Shown in pieces: positions 1-8,882 of a DNA stretch of 64,000 nucleotides. Positions within the stretch are counted from its first letter, which is position 1. Every line of letters starts with the position of its first letter. The notes beneath the pieces were generated by a model. The model ran no database searches. It had not been told where the DNA came from and saw nothing but the letters and a program-made list of their open reading frames with translations. Made by a program: the position numbers and the translations under genes. The DNA is from UBA8296 sp031581145 (GTDB lineage Bacteria; Bacteroidota; Rhodothermia; Balneolales; Balneolaceae), in contig JAVLBP010000004.1 of NCBI GenBank assembly GCA_031581145.1, forward strand, positions 27,057 to 91,056, given 5' to 3'.

Positions 1-966
1 ATCGCCAGCGGCATAAATGGTGGGCTCGGCTGTTTGATACCCCTCATTGACCACAATCGCCCCTTTCTCATCAAGCTCAACACCCACATGCTCAAGTCCC
101 AGACCCTCTGTATTTGGAATCGTAGAGCCAGCATGCAACACGAGATCTGTTTCTAGGATTTGAAGGCGATCAAGGTCTGGTTCACTATGAAAGCCAACCT
201 CAGTGCAGTTACGAAGTGGGTTTTTGGTAATGTGATCGATTGTAGCAGAGGTGAACAAACGTATGTCCAGGTGATCGAGTACCCTGCGCATCTCTTTTTT
301 AATCCGACGATCCAGAAACGACAAGAGCTCAGGTTTGCCACACAGAATCGCCACATGTGTCCCTAAAGAGGCAAAAATTGTCGCAAACTCGTACGCATTC
401 ACTGTATTACCAACGATGGTAAGTCGGCGTGGGATATGAGTAAGGGTAAGGATAGACCGGATATCCAGGACGGTGGTGCCGTTCAGCTCAAATGTCTTGG
501 GTAAGGGCTGTCGACTACCCGTGGCAAGGAAAATATGGGTTGCTTGAAGTGTAGACTTGCTGCCGTCAGCATGGGTGACCTCAAGAGTCTGTGGATCCTT
601 CAATGTGCCGTGTCCTCGGATGATTTGGACGTCGTATCCCTCCAAATCGTCCATGATTTTCTGCCCTTTGGACTCAAGAATGGATGATTTATACTGAATG
701 AGGTCTTCCATCTGAAAACGCTCAAACGGTTTTCGCCCTTTTTCGTCTCCAAACTGATTATGAAACTTGAAAATGGTTTTGGCTGCTTCCTTTAAAGCCT
801 TGCTGGGAACTGTACCTGTATGGATCCACGTCCCTCCTAACTCATCACGTTGAGCTTCCACCACAACCACACGTTGATTCATTTTAGCTGCTTGAACAGC
901 GCATGAGTACCCTGCAGGCCCACTTCCCAGGACAATGAGATCATAATGATTGGAAGAAGTGGACAT
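1..966 (-). CDS. SthA-like NAD(P) transhydrogenase / pyridine nucleotide-disulfide oxidoreductase family protein (3' end beyond window)
   Basis: The first 322 codons are visible. The gene starts at ATG 966 and runs off the left edge just after a YAAGD motif, the FAD-binding end of this family. The N-terminal FAD loop is GSGPAG (residues 14-19). It is followed by GGTWIHTGTVPSKAL, which resembles soluble transhydrogenase SthA (TGTIPSK) rather than lipoamide dehydrogenase. Both redox-cysteine positions are replaced, by W47 and T52, so dithiol chemistry is excluded. SthA proteins pass hydride between NADH and NADPH in the cytoplasm. Oddly, the second dinucleotide-binding loop, normally GxGxxG, reads GNTVNA (186-191), so NAD(P) binding may be altered. 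It is divergent from sodA. The family assignment is firm; the exact activity is not. Confidence 0.75.
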   Translation of the reverse strand, partial: MSTSSNHYDLIVLGSGPAGYSCAVQAAKMNQRVVVVEAQRDELGGTWIHTGTVPSKALKEAAKTIFKFHNQFGDEKGRKPFERFQMEDLIQYKSSILESKGQKIMDDLEGYDVQIIRGHGTLKDPQTLEVTHADGSKSTLQATHIFLATGSRQPLPKTFELNGTTVLDIRSILTLTHIPRRLTIVGNTVNAYEFATIFASLGTHVAILCGKPELLSFLDRRIKKEMRRVLDHLDIRLFTSATIDHITKNPLRNCTEVGFHSEPDLDRLQILETDLVLHAGSTIPNTEGLGLEHVGVELDEKGAIVVNEGYQTAEPTIYAAGD

Positions 967-1008
967 ATTTTGAGTGTTTGTGAATGCTTTTGGATACGTC
1001 TTGTCAGC

Positions 1009-1066
1009 AAGCTGTGACGAATGCTGAGACAAATGCTGAGACTGAAGCTATGAACGAAGCTGTGAC
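1009..1066. repeat. Degenerate short repeats between the SthA-like gene and sodA
   Basis: AATGCTGAGAC occurs at 1020-1030 and again at 1032-1042 (period 12). It is flanked by AGCTGTGAC-type copies at about 1010-1018 and 1058-1066. The repeats lie in the 202-bp divergent spacer. No open frame explains them. I see no convincing promoter for either gene: a TTGACA at 1110-1115 lacks a properly spaced -10 box. Confidence 0.6.
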
Positions 1067-1168
1067 TGCCGTCATGCAGCATTTAATAAGATAAGGGAAC
1101 GTGGACAACTTGACATCCGTTTTTTACATTATCAACAAGCATAAAATACAATTCAAAAATCTAAAGTT

Positions 1169-1777
1169 ATGGCGTTTACTCTCCCCGACCTTCCGTATTC
1201 ATATGATGCATTAGAGCCGCATTTTGATGCGAAAACCATGGAAATTCACCATACAAAGCACCACGCTGGCTATGCCACTAAGGTGAGTGCAGCTCTTGAA
1301 GGACACAAACTGGCAGAAAAGCCCATCGAGGACGTATTACAAAACCTTGATAGTGTTGACGCATCCATTCGACAAGGTGTGATTAACAATGGGGGTGGAT
1401 ATGCCAATCACAATTTGTTTTGGACCATTCTTTCACCCAATGGATCGGGCTCACCCGCTGGATCTTTGGCTGAGGCGATTGATGCTGAATTTGGATCATT
1501 TGATGCTTTTAAAGAGGCCTTTTCCAATGCTGCAGCGACACGTTTTGGGTCGGGATGGGCATGGCTCGTTGTCGATGGACAAGGCAAACTTCATGTCACC
1601 TCAACCGCGAACCAAGATAGCCCACTCATGGATGGACTTACACCTATCCTTGGTCTTGATGTTTGGGAGCATGCCTACTACCTCCATTACCAAAATCGCC
1701 GACCTGACTATGTTGCCGCGTTTTGGAATGTTGTGAATTGGGAGCAAGTCCAGGCATACTACGACGCTGCGCTCTAA
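1169..1777 (+). CDS. sodA: Superoxide dismutase, manganese type
   Basis: Converts superoxide to oxygen and hydrogen peroxide in the cytoplasm. The 202-residue length is normal. Metal ligands are visible at H27 (in HHTKHH), H81 (GGGYANHNLFW), D164 and H168 (GLDVWEHAYY). The outer-sphere glutamine Q149 in TANQDSPL and the GGG before the second histidine are manganese-type marks; iron enzymes place the glutamine elsewhere. No signal peptide is present. It has its own divergent promoter region and stands alone, with the lipoprotein gene convergent downstream. A cambialistic enzyme using either metal cannot be excluded. Confidence 0.95.
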   Translation: MAFTLPDLPYSYDALEPHFDAKTMEIHHTKHHAGYATKVSAALEGHKLAEKPIEDVLQNLDSVDASIRQGVINNGGGYANHNLFWTILSPNGSGSPAGSLAEAIDAEFGSFDAFKEAFSNAAATRFGSGWAWLVVDGQGKLHVTSTANQDSPLMDGLTPILGLDVWEHAYYLHYQNRRPDYVAAFWNVVNWEQVQAYYDAAL

Positions 1778-1855
1778 ACACGCTTACGGCTGTAGCACGA
1801 GTGCAAACCTAGAAGAGTACCCACCTGACAGGACTTCTATTTTCTGATAGAGCAT

Positions 1856-2743
1856 CTATTTTAGGGTGAACCAAACTTCTGTCTCGCCAAGTGAACGTCG
1901 TATGGCAGGTCCTTGGTCTGATGGGGTGCGACGTCTGGGTTGACGCCCATTGCGCCCCTGACCATACCCTCCATATCCATAGCCTCCACGCCCAACGCCT
2001 TGCCCAACTCTTGATGAGGGTTGAGTGATATCCTCATCATTCCGAAACACAAACATAGGTGGCTCGATGGCAATCCCCATGATGAGCTCCCCCGTCTCCA
2101 CTTGGAACGGTGCTGTGCGGTTCAGCGGAATTTTCCACTCCAAAGACAGCCCAGTTTTCACTGTGTCCAATCCCATGACTGTGCCTTCAGATTGTACCAT
2201 CGATAATGGGACATTGGCAGCGTCTTGGCTCGATTTTTTATCGTATTTCTCCTTGAGTGTGGCGGTTTCATAAATCCTGGGTTCACTTGCTCGGAGTTGA
2301 TCTATATTTTCTTTCTTGCCAAGCCATTCTTTATCTCGTAAAAAATCGTCGTAAAAACCAGGGTTATCCCTCAGCAAATTAAACGTACCCGAAGGATAGG
2401 TTACGCCGCGAGCTTTTGGATTCTCTTTGTTTGAGCTCAAATAGAGGGTGAGTCCCGAGCGTTTTATGGCTTCCTGAAGGAAGGGGCTGGCAACGTTGAC
2501 ATACACATAGAGAATATCTTCCGTGGTGTTTTTGGAGGCATAGATGTGGAACCGGTCATCCATGAGCAATCGAGTGGACTCCAGATCCCATTCTGTTGGC
2601 TCACCATCCATGGTCATGGACGAATTCATGGTGGATAGCGACGCTGTGTATTTACTTCCCGAGCACCCCGAAGATCCTAGCACAAGAATGGCTAGAGCTA
2701 GGGATTGCCAAAGAAACGAGATTGTGAGGTTTTTTGGTTTCAT
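1856..2743 (-). CDS. Lipoprotein of unknown function with a Gly/Tyr/Arg-rich C-terminal segment
   Basis: The start at 2743 gives a hydrophobic leader ending in the lipobox LGSSGC, with lipidated Cys at residue 27. The protein is therefore probably anchored in the outer or inner membrane. Residues 40-230 look like a beta-rich domain. The DGEPTEWD stretch near residue 46 is the kind of motif seen at the start of CBM9-like or DOMON-like domains in secreted Bacteroidota proteins, but the resemblance is weak. Residues about 245-280 are low complexity (GVGRGGYGYGGYGQGRNG followed by RQPRRR). It is divergent from the bacilliredoxin gene and convergent with sodA. I do not recognise a function. Confidence 0.75.
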   Translation of the reverse strand: MKPKNLTISFLWQSLALAILVLGSSGCSGSKYTASLSTMNSSMTMDGEPTEWDLESTRLLMDDRFHIYASKNTTEDILYVYVNVASPFLQEAIKRSGLTLYLSSNKENPKARGVTYPSGTFNLLRDNPGFYDDFLRDKEWLGKKENIDQLRASEPRIYETATLKEKYDKKSSQDAANVPLSMVQSEGTVMGLDTVKTGLSLEWKIPLNRTAPFQVETGELIMGIAIEPPMFVFRNDEDITQPSSRVGQGVGRGGYGYGGYGQGRNGRQPRRRTPSDQGPAIRRSLGETEVWFTLK

Positions 2744-2863
2744 AGGTACAAAATCTTCATTTTTGAGTAGTTTTCATATGGATATGATCGATTGCTCGAA
2801 GATGAATTCTCTCCGAAGCACCAACATCTAATTACCAACCTTTAAACACTTAGGATTACCGTT

Positions 2864-3313
2864 ATGCAATTTGGTTTTGGCATGGGCCCTGACACCGCGT
2901 GGATGCGCGAAGAACTCACCACACAAGGTGTAAAAGAATGTACGACACCAGAAGAGGTTGACGCGGCGTTTAAAGAAGCGGAAAAAGGGACAACACTTCT
3001 TGTGATTAATAGCGTTTGTGGTTGCGCGGCTGGCAATGCTCGCCCTGGATTGAAGATTGCGCTCGATCACTGCGATACTCATCCCGATAGAATGTTTACG
3101 GTTTTTGCAGGTCAAGACAAAGAAGCCACAGCCCATGCACGGGCAAAATTTGCTGATTATCCCCCGTCATCACCTGCGTTCGCCTATTTTGTGGATGGTG
3201 AAATTAAAGCGATGATTCCTCGTCACAGAATTGAAGGTCGCACGGCAGAGCAAGTTGCCGAAGATCTCAAAATGGTCTTTGAGGGCTTGAAAAGTGAGCA
3301 ACCCGTCGGGTAA
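2864..3313 (+). CDS. Bacilliredoxin (BrxA/BrxB, YphP/YqiW family)
   Basis: A 149-residue cytoplasmic thiol protein with the family's CGC redox motif (C52-G-C54 in NSVCGCAAGNARPG). In low-GC Gram-positives such proteins remove bacillithiol from oxidised proteins. Members in Bacteroidota are thought to work with bacillithiol or a related thiol, so the thiol here is inferred. Length and motif position match the family. The gene's 3' end overlaps the downstream sugar transporter by 20 bp, implying one transcript. It starts a rightward unit divergent from the lipoprotein gene. Confidence 0.88.
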   Translation: MQFGFGMGPDTAWMREELTTQGVKECTTPEEVDAAFKEAEKGTTLLVINSVCGCAAGNARPGLKIALDHCDTHPDRMFTVFAGQDKEATAHARAKFADYPPSSPAFAYFVDGEIKAMIPRHRIEGRTAEQVAEDLKMVFEGLKSEQPVG

Positions 3314-4631
3314 AACGTACCCTGTAGCGCTGATTGTCATCACCTCCCTCTTTTTTATGTGGGGGTTCATAACGGTATTGGTCGATGCGCTTATCCCACG
3401 ACTCAAAGAAATTTTTGAGCTAACCTATTTCCAGGCAGGTCTCATACAGTTCTCCTTCTTTACGGCCTATTTTGTCTTTTCGATACCTGGTGGGGGTCTC
3501 ATATCACGGATTGGATACAAGCGAGGCGTCGTTGTTGGGTTGTTGACGATGGCTGTGGGTTGTTTGTTGTTTATCCCAGCAGCTGGGCTGCGAGTGTTTC
3601 CTATCTTTTTGCTTGCCATGTTTGTGCTCGCTGCAGGGATTACGTTGTTGCAAGTAGCGGCCAATCCTTATGTCAATACCTTAGGCCCGGAAGAGTCGGC
3701 GGCCTCTCGTCTTAATTTGAGCCAAGCCTTCAACTCGCTGGGTACAACGATTGCGCCGCTGATTGGAGCTGCGTATTTGCTTGGCGATGTGGTGGCGTCT
3801 CCCGAGGAGGTGGCCTCCATGACAGACGCTGCAAAACAGGCATATGTGGAGGCTGAAGCCATGGCCGTGCGGCAACCTTTTACGGTGATTGCAGGTGTTT
3901 TGGCATTGTTGGCGGGTGTGTTTGCTGTGTTCAAACTCCCACGCATTCTAGATGATGGCCAAGAGGGCATGTCTGGGTATATCGATACCCTTCGTACGCC
4001 CCACGTATTGTTTGGTGCCCTTGCGATCTTTGTCTATGTCGGTGCAGAGGTCTCGATCGGGAGTTATTTGGTTAATTATTTCTTAGAGATTGATGTTCAA
4101 TCGATTGTGGACGGGAATCCTTGGATGGGTACGCTTGCAGGGACGCTATCAGGAAATGACCCTTCAACGATTCCAGCAGCCCGATTAGCGGGCACCTTTG
4201 TGGTGTTTTATTGGGGTGGCGCCATGGTGGGTCGCTTCTTTGGCTCCGCGCTGCAGTTATTTATTCGCCCGGGCACGTTACTGGCAACCTATGCCTTGGT
4301 GAATGTGAGCCTTCTTGGTGTGACTATTGTGACGTCAGGTGCTGTGTCAATGTGGACAGTCCTGAGTATTGGACTCTTTAACTCGATTATGTTTCCAACC
4401 ATTTTTTCCCTTGGCATTGCGAAGCTAGGCAATCGAACAGCCCAAGGCTCAGGGATTTTATGTACCGCTATTGTGGGGGGAGCTCTTATTCCTCCACTTT
4501 ATGGCTGGGTTGCCGACATGTCGGGTGGCCTTGCATTGGCATTTATCGTGCCCGCGTGCTGCTACCTCTACATTGCGTGGTATGGAGCAAAAGGCTCGAC
4601 GATTAAGTCCATTAATTCACAAGCACCTTAA
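3294..4631 (+). CDS. Sugar:proton symporter, FucP-type major facilitator
   Basis: A 445-residue, roughly 12-helix inner-membrane carrier. Family marks include FFMWGFITVLVDALIPRLK at the first helix and NPYVNTLGPEESAASRLN followed by SQAFNSLGT, which carries the conserved Asn/Glu region of fucose and glucose/galactose symporters. The substrate cannot be read from sequence; fucose, glucose/galactose or N-acetylglucosamine are possible. The start is GTG at 3294, inside the 3' end of the bacilliredoxin gene, because no ATG fits the N-terminus better. The stop codon shares bases with the stop of mscS on the opposite strand (4628-4631). Confidence 0.88.
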   Translation: MSNPSGKTYPVALIVITSLFFMWGFITVLVDALIPRLKEIFELTYFQAGLIQFSFFTAYFVFSIPGGGLISRIGYKRGVVVGLLTMAVGCLLFIPAAGLRVFPIFLLAMFVLAAGITLLQVAANPYVNTLGPEESAASRLNLSQAFNSLGTTIAPLIGAAYLLGDVVASPEEVASMTDAAKQAYVEAEAMAVRQPFTVIAGVLALLAGVFAVFKLPRILDDGQEGMSGYIDTLRTPHVLFGALAIFVYVGAEVSIGSYLVNYFLEIDVQSIVDGNPWMGTLAGTLSGNDPSTIPAARLAGTFVVFYWGGAMVGRFFGSALQLFIRPGTLLATYALVNVSLLGVTIVTSGAVSMWTVLSIGLFNSIMFPTIFSLGIAKLGNRTAQGSGILCTAIVGGALIPPLYGWVADMSGGLALAFIVPACCYLYIAWYGAKGSTIKSINSQAP

Positions 4632-5866
4632 GGCGTTTTGGGCATACTTTCTACGTGTAGCGTCTGCGTGGGAAACGCAAATTCAACACCCAACTCCTCT
4701 CCCAATTTCATCACATTCATCAAAAACCTATGCCGTGAAGAGAGTTCTTCAGTCCACGTTTTCACGTCGAAGAAAATATTAACAAGTATATCAAGACTGT
4801 AGGCCCCCATATTATTGAAGTGAACCTCATGGGAATCATCCCAGATATCAGGAGATTCATCTACAATCTTTCGAACGCCCTCCACAAAAGACTGAATTTT
4901 ATCGGTTGGGGTATCATAGGTCAGGCCAATATTGGTACGGAAGCGACGAACCTGCCGACGACCTAAATTATCGATATCAAGATCCGCAAGTTTTGCGTTT
5001 GACATCGTGACCTGTGAGTTGTAAAACGTCCGAATACGTGACGACCGAAACCCAACTTCCTCGACAGTGCCTTCGACTCCTCCAGCAGAAATGACATCAC
5101 CCACTTGAAATGGACGATCAAGAAACAGTGTGATAGATCCAAAAAAGTTGGCCAGTGTATTTTGAGCCGCAAGAGCAAAGGCTAGACCCCCAAGGCCCAG
5201 TCCAGCAATGAGGCTTGTAACGTTTACCCCATTATTCTGAAGGATGAACAACACCCCAACGACAATGACAATGACTTGCACGGAGTTTCGAATCAAAGGA
5301 ACAAGCTGATCATCAAACGAGCTCTCTGTTTTGGCAGTGTACTCTAAAGCGCGCTCTGCAATAAACTCGGTGAGACGATAGACCAAGACGATCGTTGCAA
5401 TGGAGGCAAACACCGTGAGTACCTGAGTGAGTCGGTCGTTGAGCTCGGGATTAAGCTGAAGTAACGTGCTGGTAATGCTCAAGATGACAAACAATAGCCA
5501 CCAACGGATCGGCTTTGCCATGGAGTCGACGAAGGCATCGGCCGTTCCATGGGTGAATCGTTTGAGAAATGGACGTATGTAACGGCTCACAAGGGCCTCA
5601 AAAAGCCATGAAAAGGTAGCTGCAATGACGACCCAAATAATCAACGCTGCGAATTGCCATAATTCAAATCCAAAGACCTCTGTTCGAAAAAAAGACGGCA
5701 ACGAATCTACCACCTGGACAACGGCGATTGAAAGAGTGGACTCTAATGGGTCTTGGAGGGCAGCGGCTTCTGCAGCAATCTCATCAACGGATGTCAATTC
5801 TACGGTTGAAACGTTGGAACTATCTGATGTTGTTGAAACTTGTGTTGAGTCTTGATCGTAGAACAT
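4628..5866 (-). CDS. Small-conductance mechanosensitive ion channel (MscS family)
   Basis: Opens under membrane tension to release solutes during hypo-osmotic shock. The 412-residue protein has an acidic Ser/Thr-rich N-terminus (1-45) and about four membrane segments between 65 and 215. The pore-lining helix TM3 is GLGLGGLAFALAAQNTLANFFG, with the small-residue pattern typical of MscS. The beta domain contains DRPFQVGDVI and a C-terminal alpha/beta domain ends near residue 405. ATG at 5866 directly abuts a triplicated 29-bp repeat. It is divergent from hflK and convergent with the sugar transporter, with a 4-bp overlap. Confidence 0.92.
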   Translation of the reverse strand: MFYDQDSTQVSTTSDSSNVSTVELTSVDEIAAEAAALQDPLESTLSIAVVQVVDSLPSFFRTEVFGFELWQFAALIIWVVIAATFSWLFEALVSRYIRPFLKRFTHGTADAFVDSMAKPIRWWLLFVILSITSTLLQLNPELNDRLTQVLTVFASIATIVLVYRLTEFIAERALEYTAKTESSFDDQLVPLIRNSVQVIVIVVGVLFILQNNGVNVTSLIAGLGLGGLAFALAAQNTLANFFGSITLFLDRPFQVGDVISAGGVEGTVEEVGFRSSRIRTFYNSQVTMSNAKLADLDIDNLGRRQVRRFRTNIGLTYDTPTDKIQSFVEGVRKIVDESPDIWDDSHEVHFNNMGAYSLDILVNIFFDVKTWTEELSSRHRFLMNVMKLGEELGVEFAFPTQTLHVESMPKTP

Positions 5867-5953
5867 TGTATACTATGGGTCGAGGGCGTGTATGGTGTAT
5901 ACTATGGGTCGAGGGCGTGTATGGTGTATACTATGGGTCGAGGGCGTGTATGG
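5867..5953. repeat. Three perfect 29-bp tandem repeats in the mscS-hflK divergent spacer
   Basis: Identical units occupy 5867-5895, 5896-5924 and 5925-5953. Each contains GTATACTATGGG and TCGAGGGCGTGTATGG. The first unit begins at the base immediately upstream of the mscS start codon. On the plus strand each unit carries TATACT, one mismatch from a sigma-70 -10 box. The array could therefore influence transcription of hflK or mscS, but this is inference. Confidence 0.95.
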
Positions 5954-6000
5954 AATCAATCGATGATTCATCGAATCAACGTCTGAAATGTAACATTCTT

Positions 6001-7077
6001 ATGGCAAATCAAAATAAAGGGGCTGCCCAAGGCACGCCAAGTTTTCAGGAAGCAATTCGTAATCTTACGGGGAACCTACGCAATGTAATCCTTGGAGGCA
6101 CACTGATCTTGTTTGGATTCCAATCATTTTATACAGTCGGTGCTGAAGAAGTAGGCATCATCATGAGATTTGGAGAGTATATCCGAGCGGCTGAGTCGGG
6201 ACTTCGCTTCAAAATTCCATTTGCAGAAACAGTCCGTATTGTACCGGTTGAGCGTCAGTTAAAGCAAGAGTTCGGGTATCGTACGATACGAGCCGATGTG
6301 GAATCCACCTATCGTAAAGCAGGGTATGAAGGAGAGTCACTCATGTTGACTGGAGATCTTAATCTTGCCGACGTGGAATGGGTCGTACAGTATCGTATTG
6401 CAGATCCTTTTATGTTTCTTTTTAAAGTGCGTAATGCAGAAGCTACCCTACGAGATATGAGTGAATCAGCGATGCGACAGGTTGTGGGGGATCGCACAGT
6501 AAACGAGGTGTTGACAGTGGGTCGTGCGGAAGTGGCATTACGCGTACAAACTCTGCTGCAGGAGCTTTGCGACGAATATGAAATGGGGCTCCGTATTGAG
6601 CAGGTGGTCTTACAGGACATCAACCCACCGGATCCCGTGAAACCTTCTTTCAACGAGGTGAATGAGGCGCAACAGCAACGTGAAACGCTTGTCAACGAAG
6701 CCCTTGCGGACTACAACCGAGTGATTCCACGAGCCCGAGGGGAAGCCCAGCAGACTATTCAGCAAGCGGAAGGGTACTCGATTGATCGTGTGAACCGTGC
6801 CCAAGGAGAGGTCGCAAGTTTCAATGCTTTGTATAATGAATACATCAAGGCACCTAGCATTACAAAAAAACGAATTTATTACGAGACTATGCAGGAGATC
6901 TTGCCAAGAGTCGGCAACAAAGTCATCGTTGATGAAAATGGAAACAGCGTTTTGCCGTTGCTGCAACTGCAAAGTCAAGGATTGGGTATTAGTGGACCGA
7001 CTAGCTCGACAAACAGTGACTCAAGATCGAGTGGATCTAATAGTACTCCTTCCCAAGCAACAGGAGGTACACAATGA
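6001..7077 (+). CDS. hflK: HflK, membrane SPFH-domain regulator of FtsH
   Basis: Forms a complex with HflC at the membrane that encloses the FtsH protease and tunes degradation of membrane proteins. The chosen ATG 6001 gives 358 residues. An upstream in-frame extension would read through the 29-bp repeats and is unlikely. One membrane segment lies at about residues 28-47 (VILGGTLILFGFQSFYTV). The SPFH domain follows (VGAEEVGIIMRFGEYIRAAESG), then a coiled region rich in Gln/Glu and Ala (AQQQRETLVNEALADYN, ARGEAQQTIQQAEGY). The tail is Ser/Thr/Asn-rich. It overlaps hflC by 4 bp (ATGA). Confidence 0.93.
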   Translation: MANQNKGAAQGTPSFQEAIRNLTGNLRNVILGGTLILFGFQSFYTVGAEEVGIIMRFGEYIRAAESGLRFKIPFAETVRIVPVERQLKQEFGYRTIRADVESTYRKAGYEGESLMLTGDLNLADVEWVVQYRIADPFMFLFKVRNAEATLRDMSESAMRQVVGDRTVNEVLTVGRAEVALRVQTLLQELCDEYEMGLRIEQVVLQDINPPDPVKPSFNEVNEAQQQRETLVNEALADYNRVIPRARGEAQQTIQQAEGYSIDRVNRAQGEVASFNALYNEYIKAPSITKKRIYYETMQEILPRVGNKVIVDENGNSVLPLLQLQSQGLGISGPTSSTNSDSRSSGSNSTPSQATGGTQ

Positions 7078-8021
7078 ATATAAGCCGCACAACAACCATT
7101 TTACTTTCCGTAATTCTCGGTGTCATTATTTTGGTATCCAACTCCTTATACGTCGTTGATGAAACACAACAGGTGGTCTTAACTCAATTTGGAGCCCCTG
7201 TTGGAGAGGCTGTGACCACGCCGGGTCTCAATTTTAAAGTGCCGTTTATCCAAGATGCCAACTACTTTGACAAACGGTATCTAGAATGGGATGGAGACCG
7301 CAATCAGGTCCCAACAAAAGACAAAAAATTTATCTTTGTCGATTCCTACGCACGCTGGCAAATTACCGATCCATTACAGTTTTTCCGTCGATTGGGCAAC
7401 GAGCGTGGCGCACAATCTCGTCTTGATGACATTCTCGATGGGGAAACGCGCAATGCAGTGGCCAATCACGACTTGGACGAGCTCGTGCGTACTTCTAATC
7501 GTATACCCATAGCGGATGATGAAGTCTCAGAGTTACTCTCTGACTCACTCGATACCATTCAAACGGGTCGAAATGCCATTCAGGATATCGTCCTGGAACT
7601 AGCCAATGAGCGAGCGTCTGATCTTGGTATTGAAGTCCTTGATTTTAGGTTTAAGCGCATTAATTATGTGGAGGAAGTACGCGTGACAGTGTATGATCGG
7701 ATGGTTTCGGAGCGTAATCGAATTGCTGATCTGTTCCGATCGGAAGGACAAGGAGAGGCGTCACGAATCAATGGGGAAAAAGAGCGTGATCTACTTCAAA
7801 TCCAATCAGAGGCATTCCGTGAGGCCAAAGAAATTCGAGGGGATGGTGATGCTGAGGCAGCAGCCATTTTTAATGAGTCATACAATAAGTCACAGGCGGC
7901 CCGAGAGCTATACGATTTTACAAGAGCCATGGAAGCCTACAAGGTGGCATTTGACGAAAAGACAACGATCGTCATCTCAAGTGATAGTGAGTTCTACAAG
8001 TATCTTCAGAGTGTAGATTAA
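7074..8021 (+). CDS. hflC: HflC, membrane SPFH-domain partner of HflK
   Basis: A 315-residue protein with one N-terminal membrane helix (about 8-27), a short loop (YVVDETQQVVLTQFGAPVG) and an SPFH domain. The domain carries the signature SYARWQITDPLQFFR and a long helical region (RSEGQGEASRINGEKERD). It forms alternating HflK-HflC assemblies around FtsH. A strong AGGAGG Shine-Dalgarno lies about 9 bp before the ATG, inside the end of hflK, so the two are translationally coupled. A 14-bp period duplication covers the stop codon (AGTGTAGATTA at 8010-8020 and 8024-8034). Confidence 0.93.
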   Translation: MNISRTTTILLSVILGVIILVSNSLYVVDETQQVVLTQFGAPVGEAVTTPGLNFKVPFIQDANYFDKRYLEWDGDRNQVPTKDKKFIFVDSYARWQITDPLQFFRRLGNERGAQSRLDDILDGETRNAVANHDLDELVRTSNRIPIADDEVSELLSDSLDTIQTGRNAIQDIVLELANERASDLGIEVLDFRFKRINYVEEVRVTVYDRMVSERNRIADLFRSEGQGEASRINGEKERDLLQIQSEAFREAKEIRGDGDAEAAAIFNESYNKSQAARELYDFTRAMEAYKVAFDEKTTIVISSDSEFYKYLQSVD

Positions 8022-8048
8022 ATAGTGTAGATTATTCCTAAGGATTGT

Positions 8049-8077
8049 GGCCAGCATAGGGCTGGTCATGATGTTTT
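8049..8077 (+). terminator. Possible weak terminator after hflKC
   Basis: GGCCAGC and GCTGGTC can form a 7-bp stem with one G-U pair around a 5-nt loop, followed after six bases by TTTTT. The gap before the T-run makes this a poor intrinsic terminator. It sits 12 bp before the next start codon. Confidence 0.3.
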
Positions 8078-8089
8078 TACGACCTACTC

Positions 8090-8878
8090 ATGGCTCCTTC
8101 ACACATCCAACACCCTGTTTCTGCCGAGGAAAGACCCTCTTCAGACCAGCGTGATTTCTTCTTTTTTTTCCTTGCAGGGGTCTTTCTAACCTCTCTTGTC
8201 CTCGGGAATGTGATCGGGACCACAAAATTTGTCACGCTGTTTTCCCTCACGCTGCCAGATTGGTTGCTCTCCATCACGCCAGAGCTTATTCGTAATGAAC
8301 GCGTCTACTCCATGATTGTCCCCGTTGGAGTCATCGCCTATCCATTCACGTTTTTAGCAACAGATTTGATTAGCGAGCTTTTTGGTCGAAAAAAAGCTCA
8401 AATGGTGGTCTGGATTGGCTTTTTTATGAATATGTTCATGCTCTTGTTGATGAGTCTCAACCACTGGCTTCCGGATGCGTCTGGGGTTAGTGGCGGCACC
8501 TCGTTGTTTGAAGGGGTGTATGAATTTATGATCAAAAACACGATTGCAAGTATGATTGCCTACCTCACAGCGCAGACAGTAGATGTTCGCTTATTCCATT
8601 TTTGGAAGCGCCTGACCAACGGCAAGCATTTGTGGCTTCGAAACAATGCCTCAACCATGGTGTCACAATTGGTCGATAGCTCAGCTATTTTGGGGATTCT
8701 TTATTTTACTGGGGGCTTGGGCGCGGAGGTTACAACCCTGGGAGCTTTAGGCATTTTGATTATGAATTCGTACCTCTTCAAATTTTTCTTTGCAGCGTTT
8801 GATACTCCGTTGATGTATGTGGGGGTGCGAGTCTTTGCGAAGTATTACGAAGACCCAGATTGGCATACCAAAAGCTAA
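8090..8878 (+). CDS. yhhQ: Queuosine precursor transporter, YhhQ/VUT family
   Basis: An integral membrane protein of 262 residues with about six helices. It belongs to the family that imports 7-deazaguanine precursors such as preQ0/preQ1. Diagnostic stretches are AYPFTFLATDLISELFGRKK, QTVDVRLFHFWKR and LWLRNNASTMVSQLVDSS. Its own N-terminus is short and polar, then FFFFFLAGVFLTS begins helix one. The biosynthetic partner tgt lies about 3.4 kb downstream on the other strand, which supports a role in queuosine supply. The next gene starts 4 bp after its stop, so co-transcription with the PorZ-like gene is likely, although they share no obvious task. Confidence 0.9.
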   Translation: MAPSHIQHPVSAEERPSSDQRDFFFFFLAGVFLTSLVLGNVIGTTKFVTLFSLTLPDWLLSITPELIRNERVYSMIVPVGVIAYPFTFLATDLISELFGRKKAQMVVWIGFFMNMFMLLLMSLNHWLPDASGVSGGTSLFEGVYEFMIKNTIASMIAYLTAQTVDVRLFHFWKRLTNGKHLWLRNNASTMVSQLVDSSAILGILYFTGGLGAEVTTLGALGILIMNSYLFKFFFAAFDTPLMYVGVRVFAKYYEDPDWHTKS

Positions 8879-8882
8879 GTTG

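Noticed and set aside
1110..1135. Sigma-70 promoter for sodA at TTGACA 1110-1115
   Set aside because: The only -10-like box, TATCAA at 1130-1135, is 14 bp away instead of about 17, and Bacteroidota promoters use a different consensus.
5728..6000. Upstream in-frame extension of HflK by 91 codons
   Set aside because: It would translate the 29-bp repeats and lie antisense to the mscS start. HflK proteins begin shortly before the membrane helix, which ATG 6001 provides.
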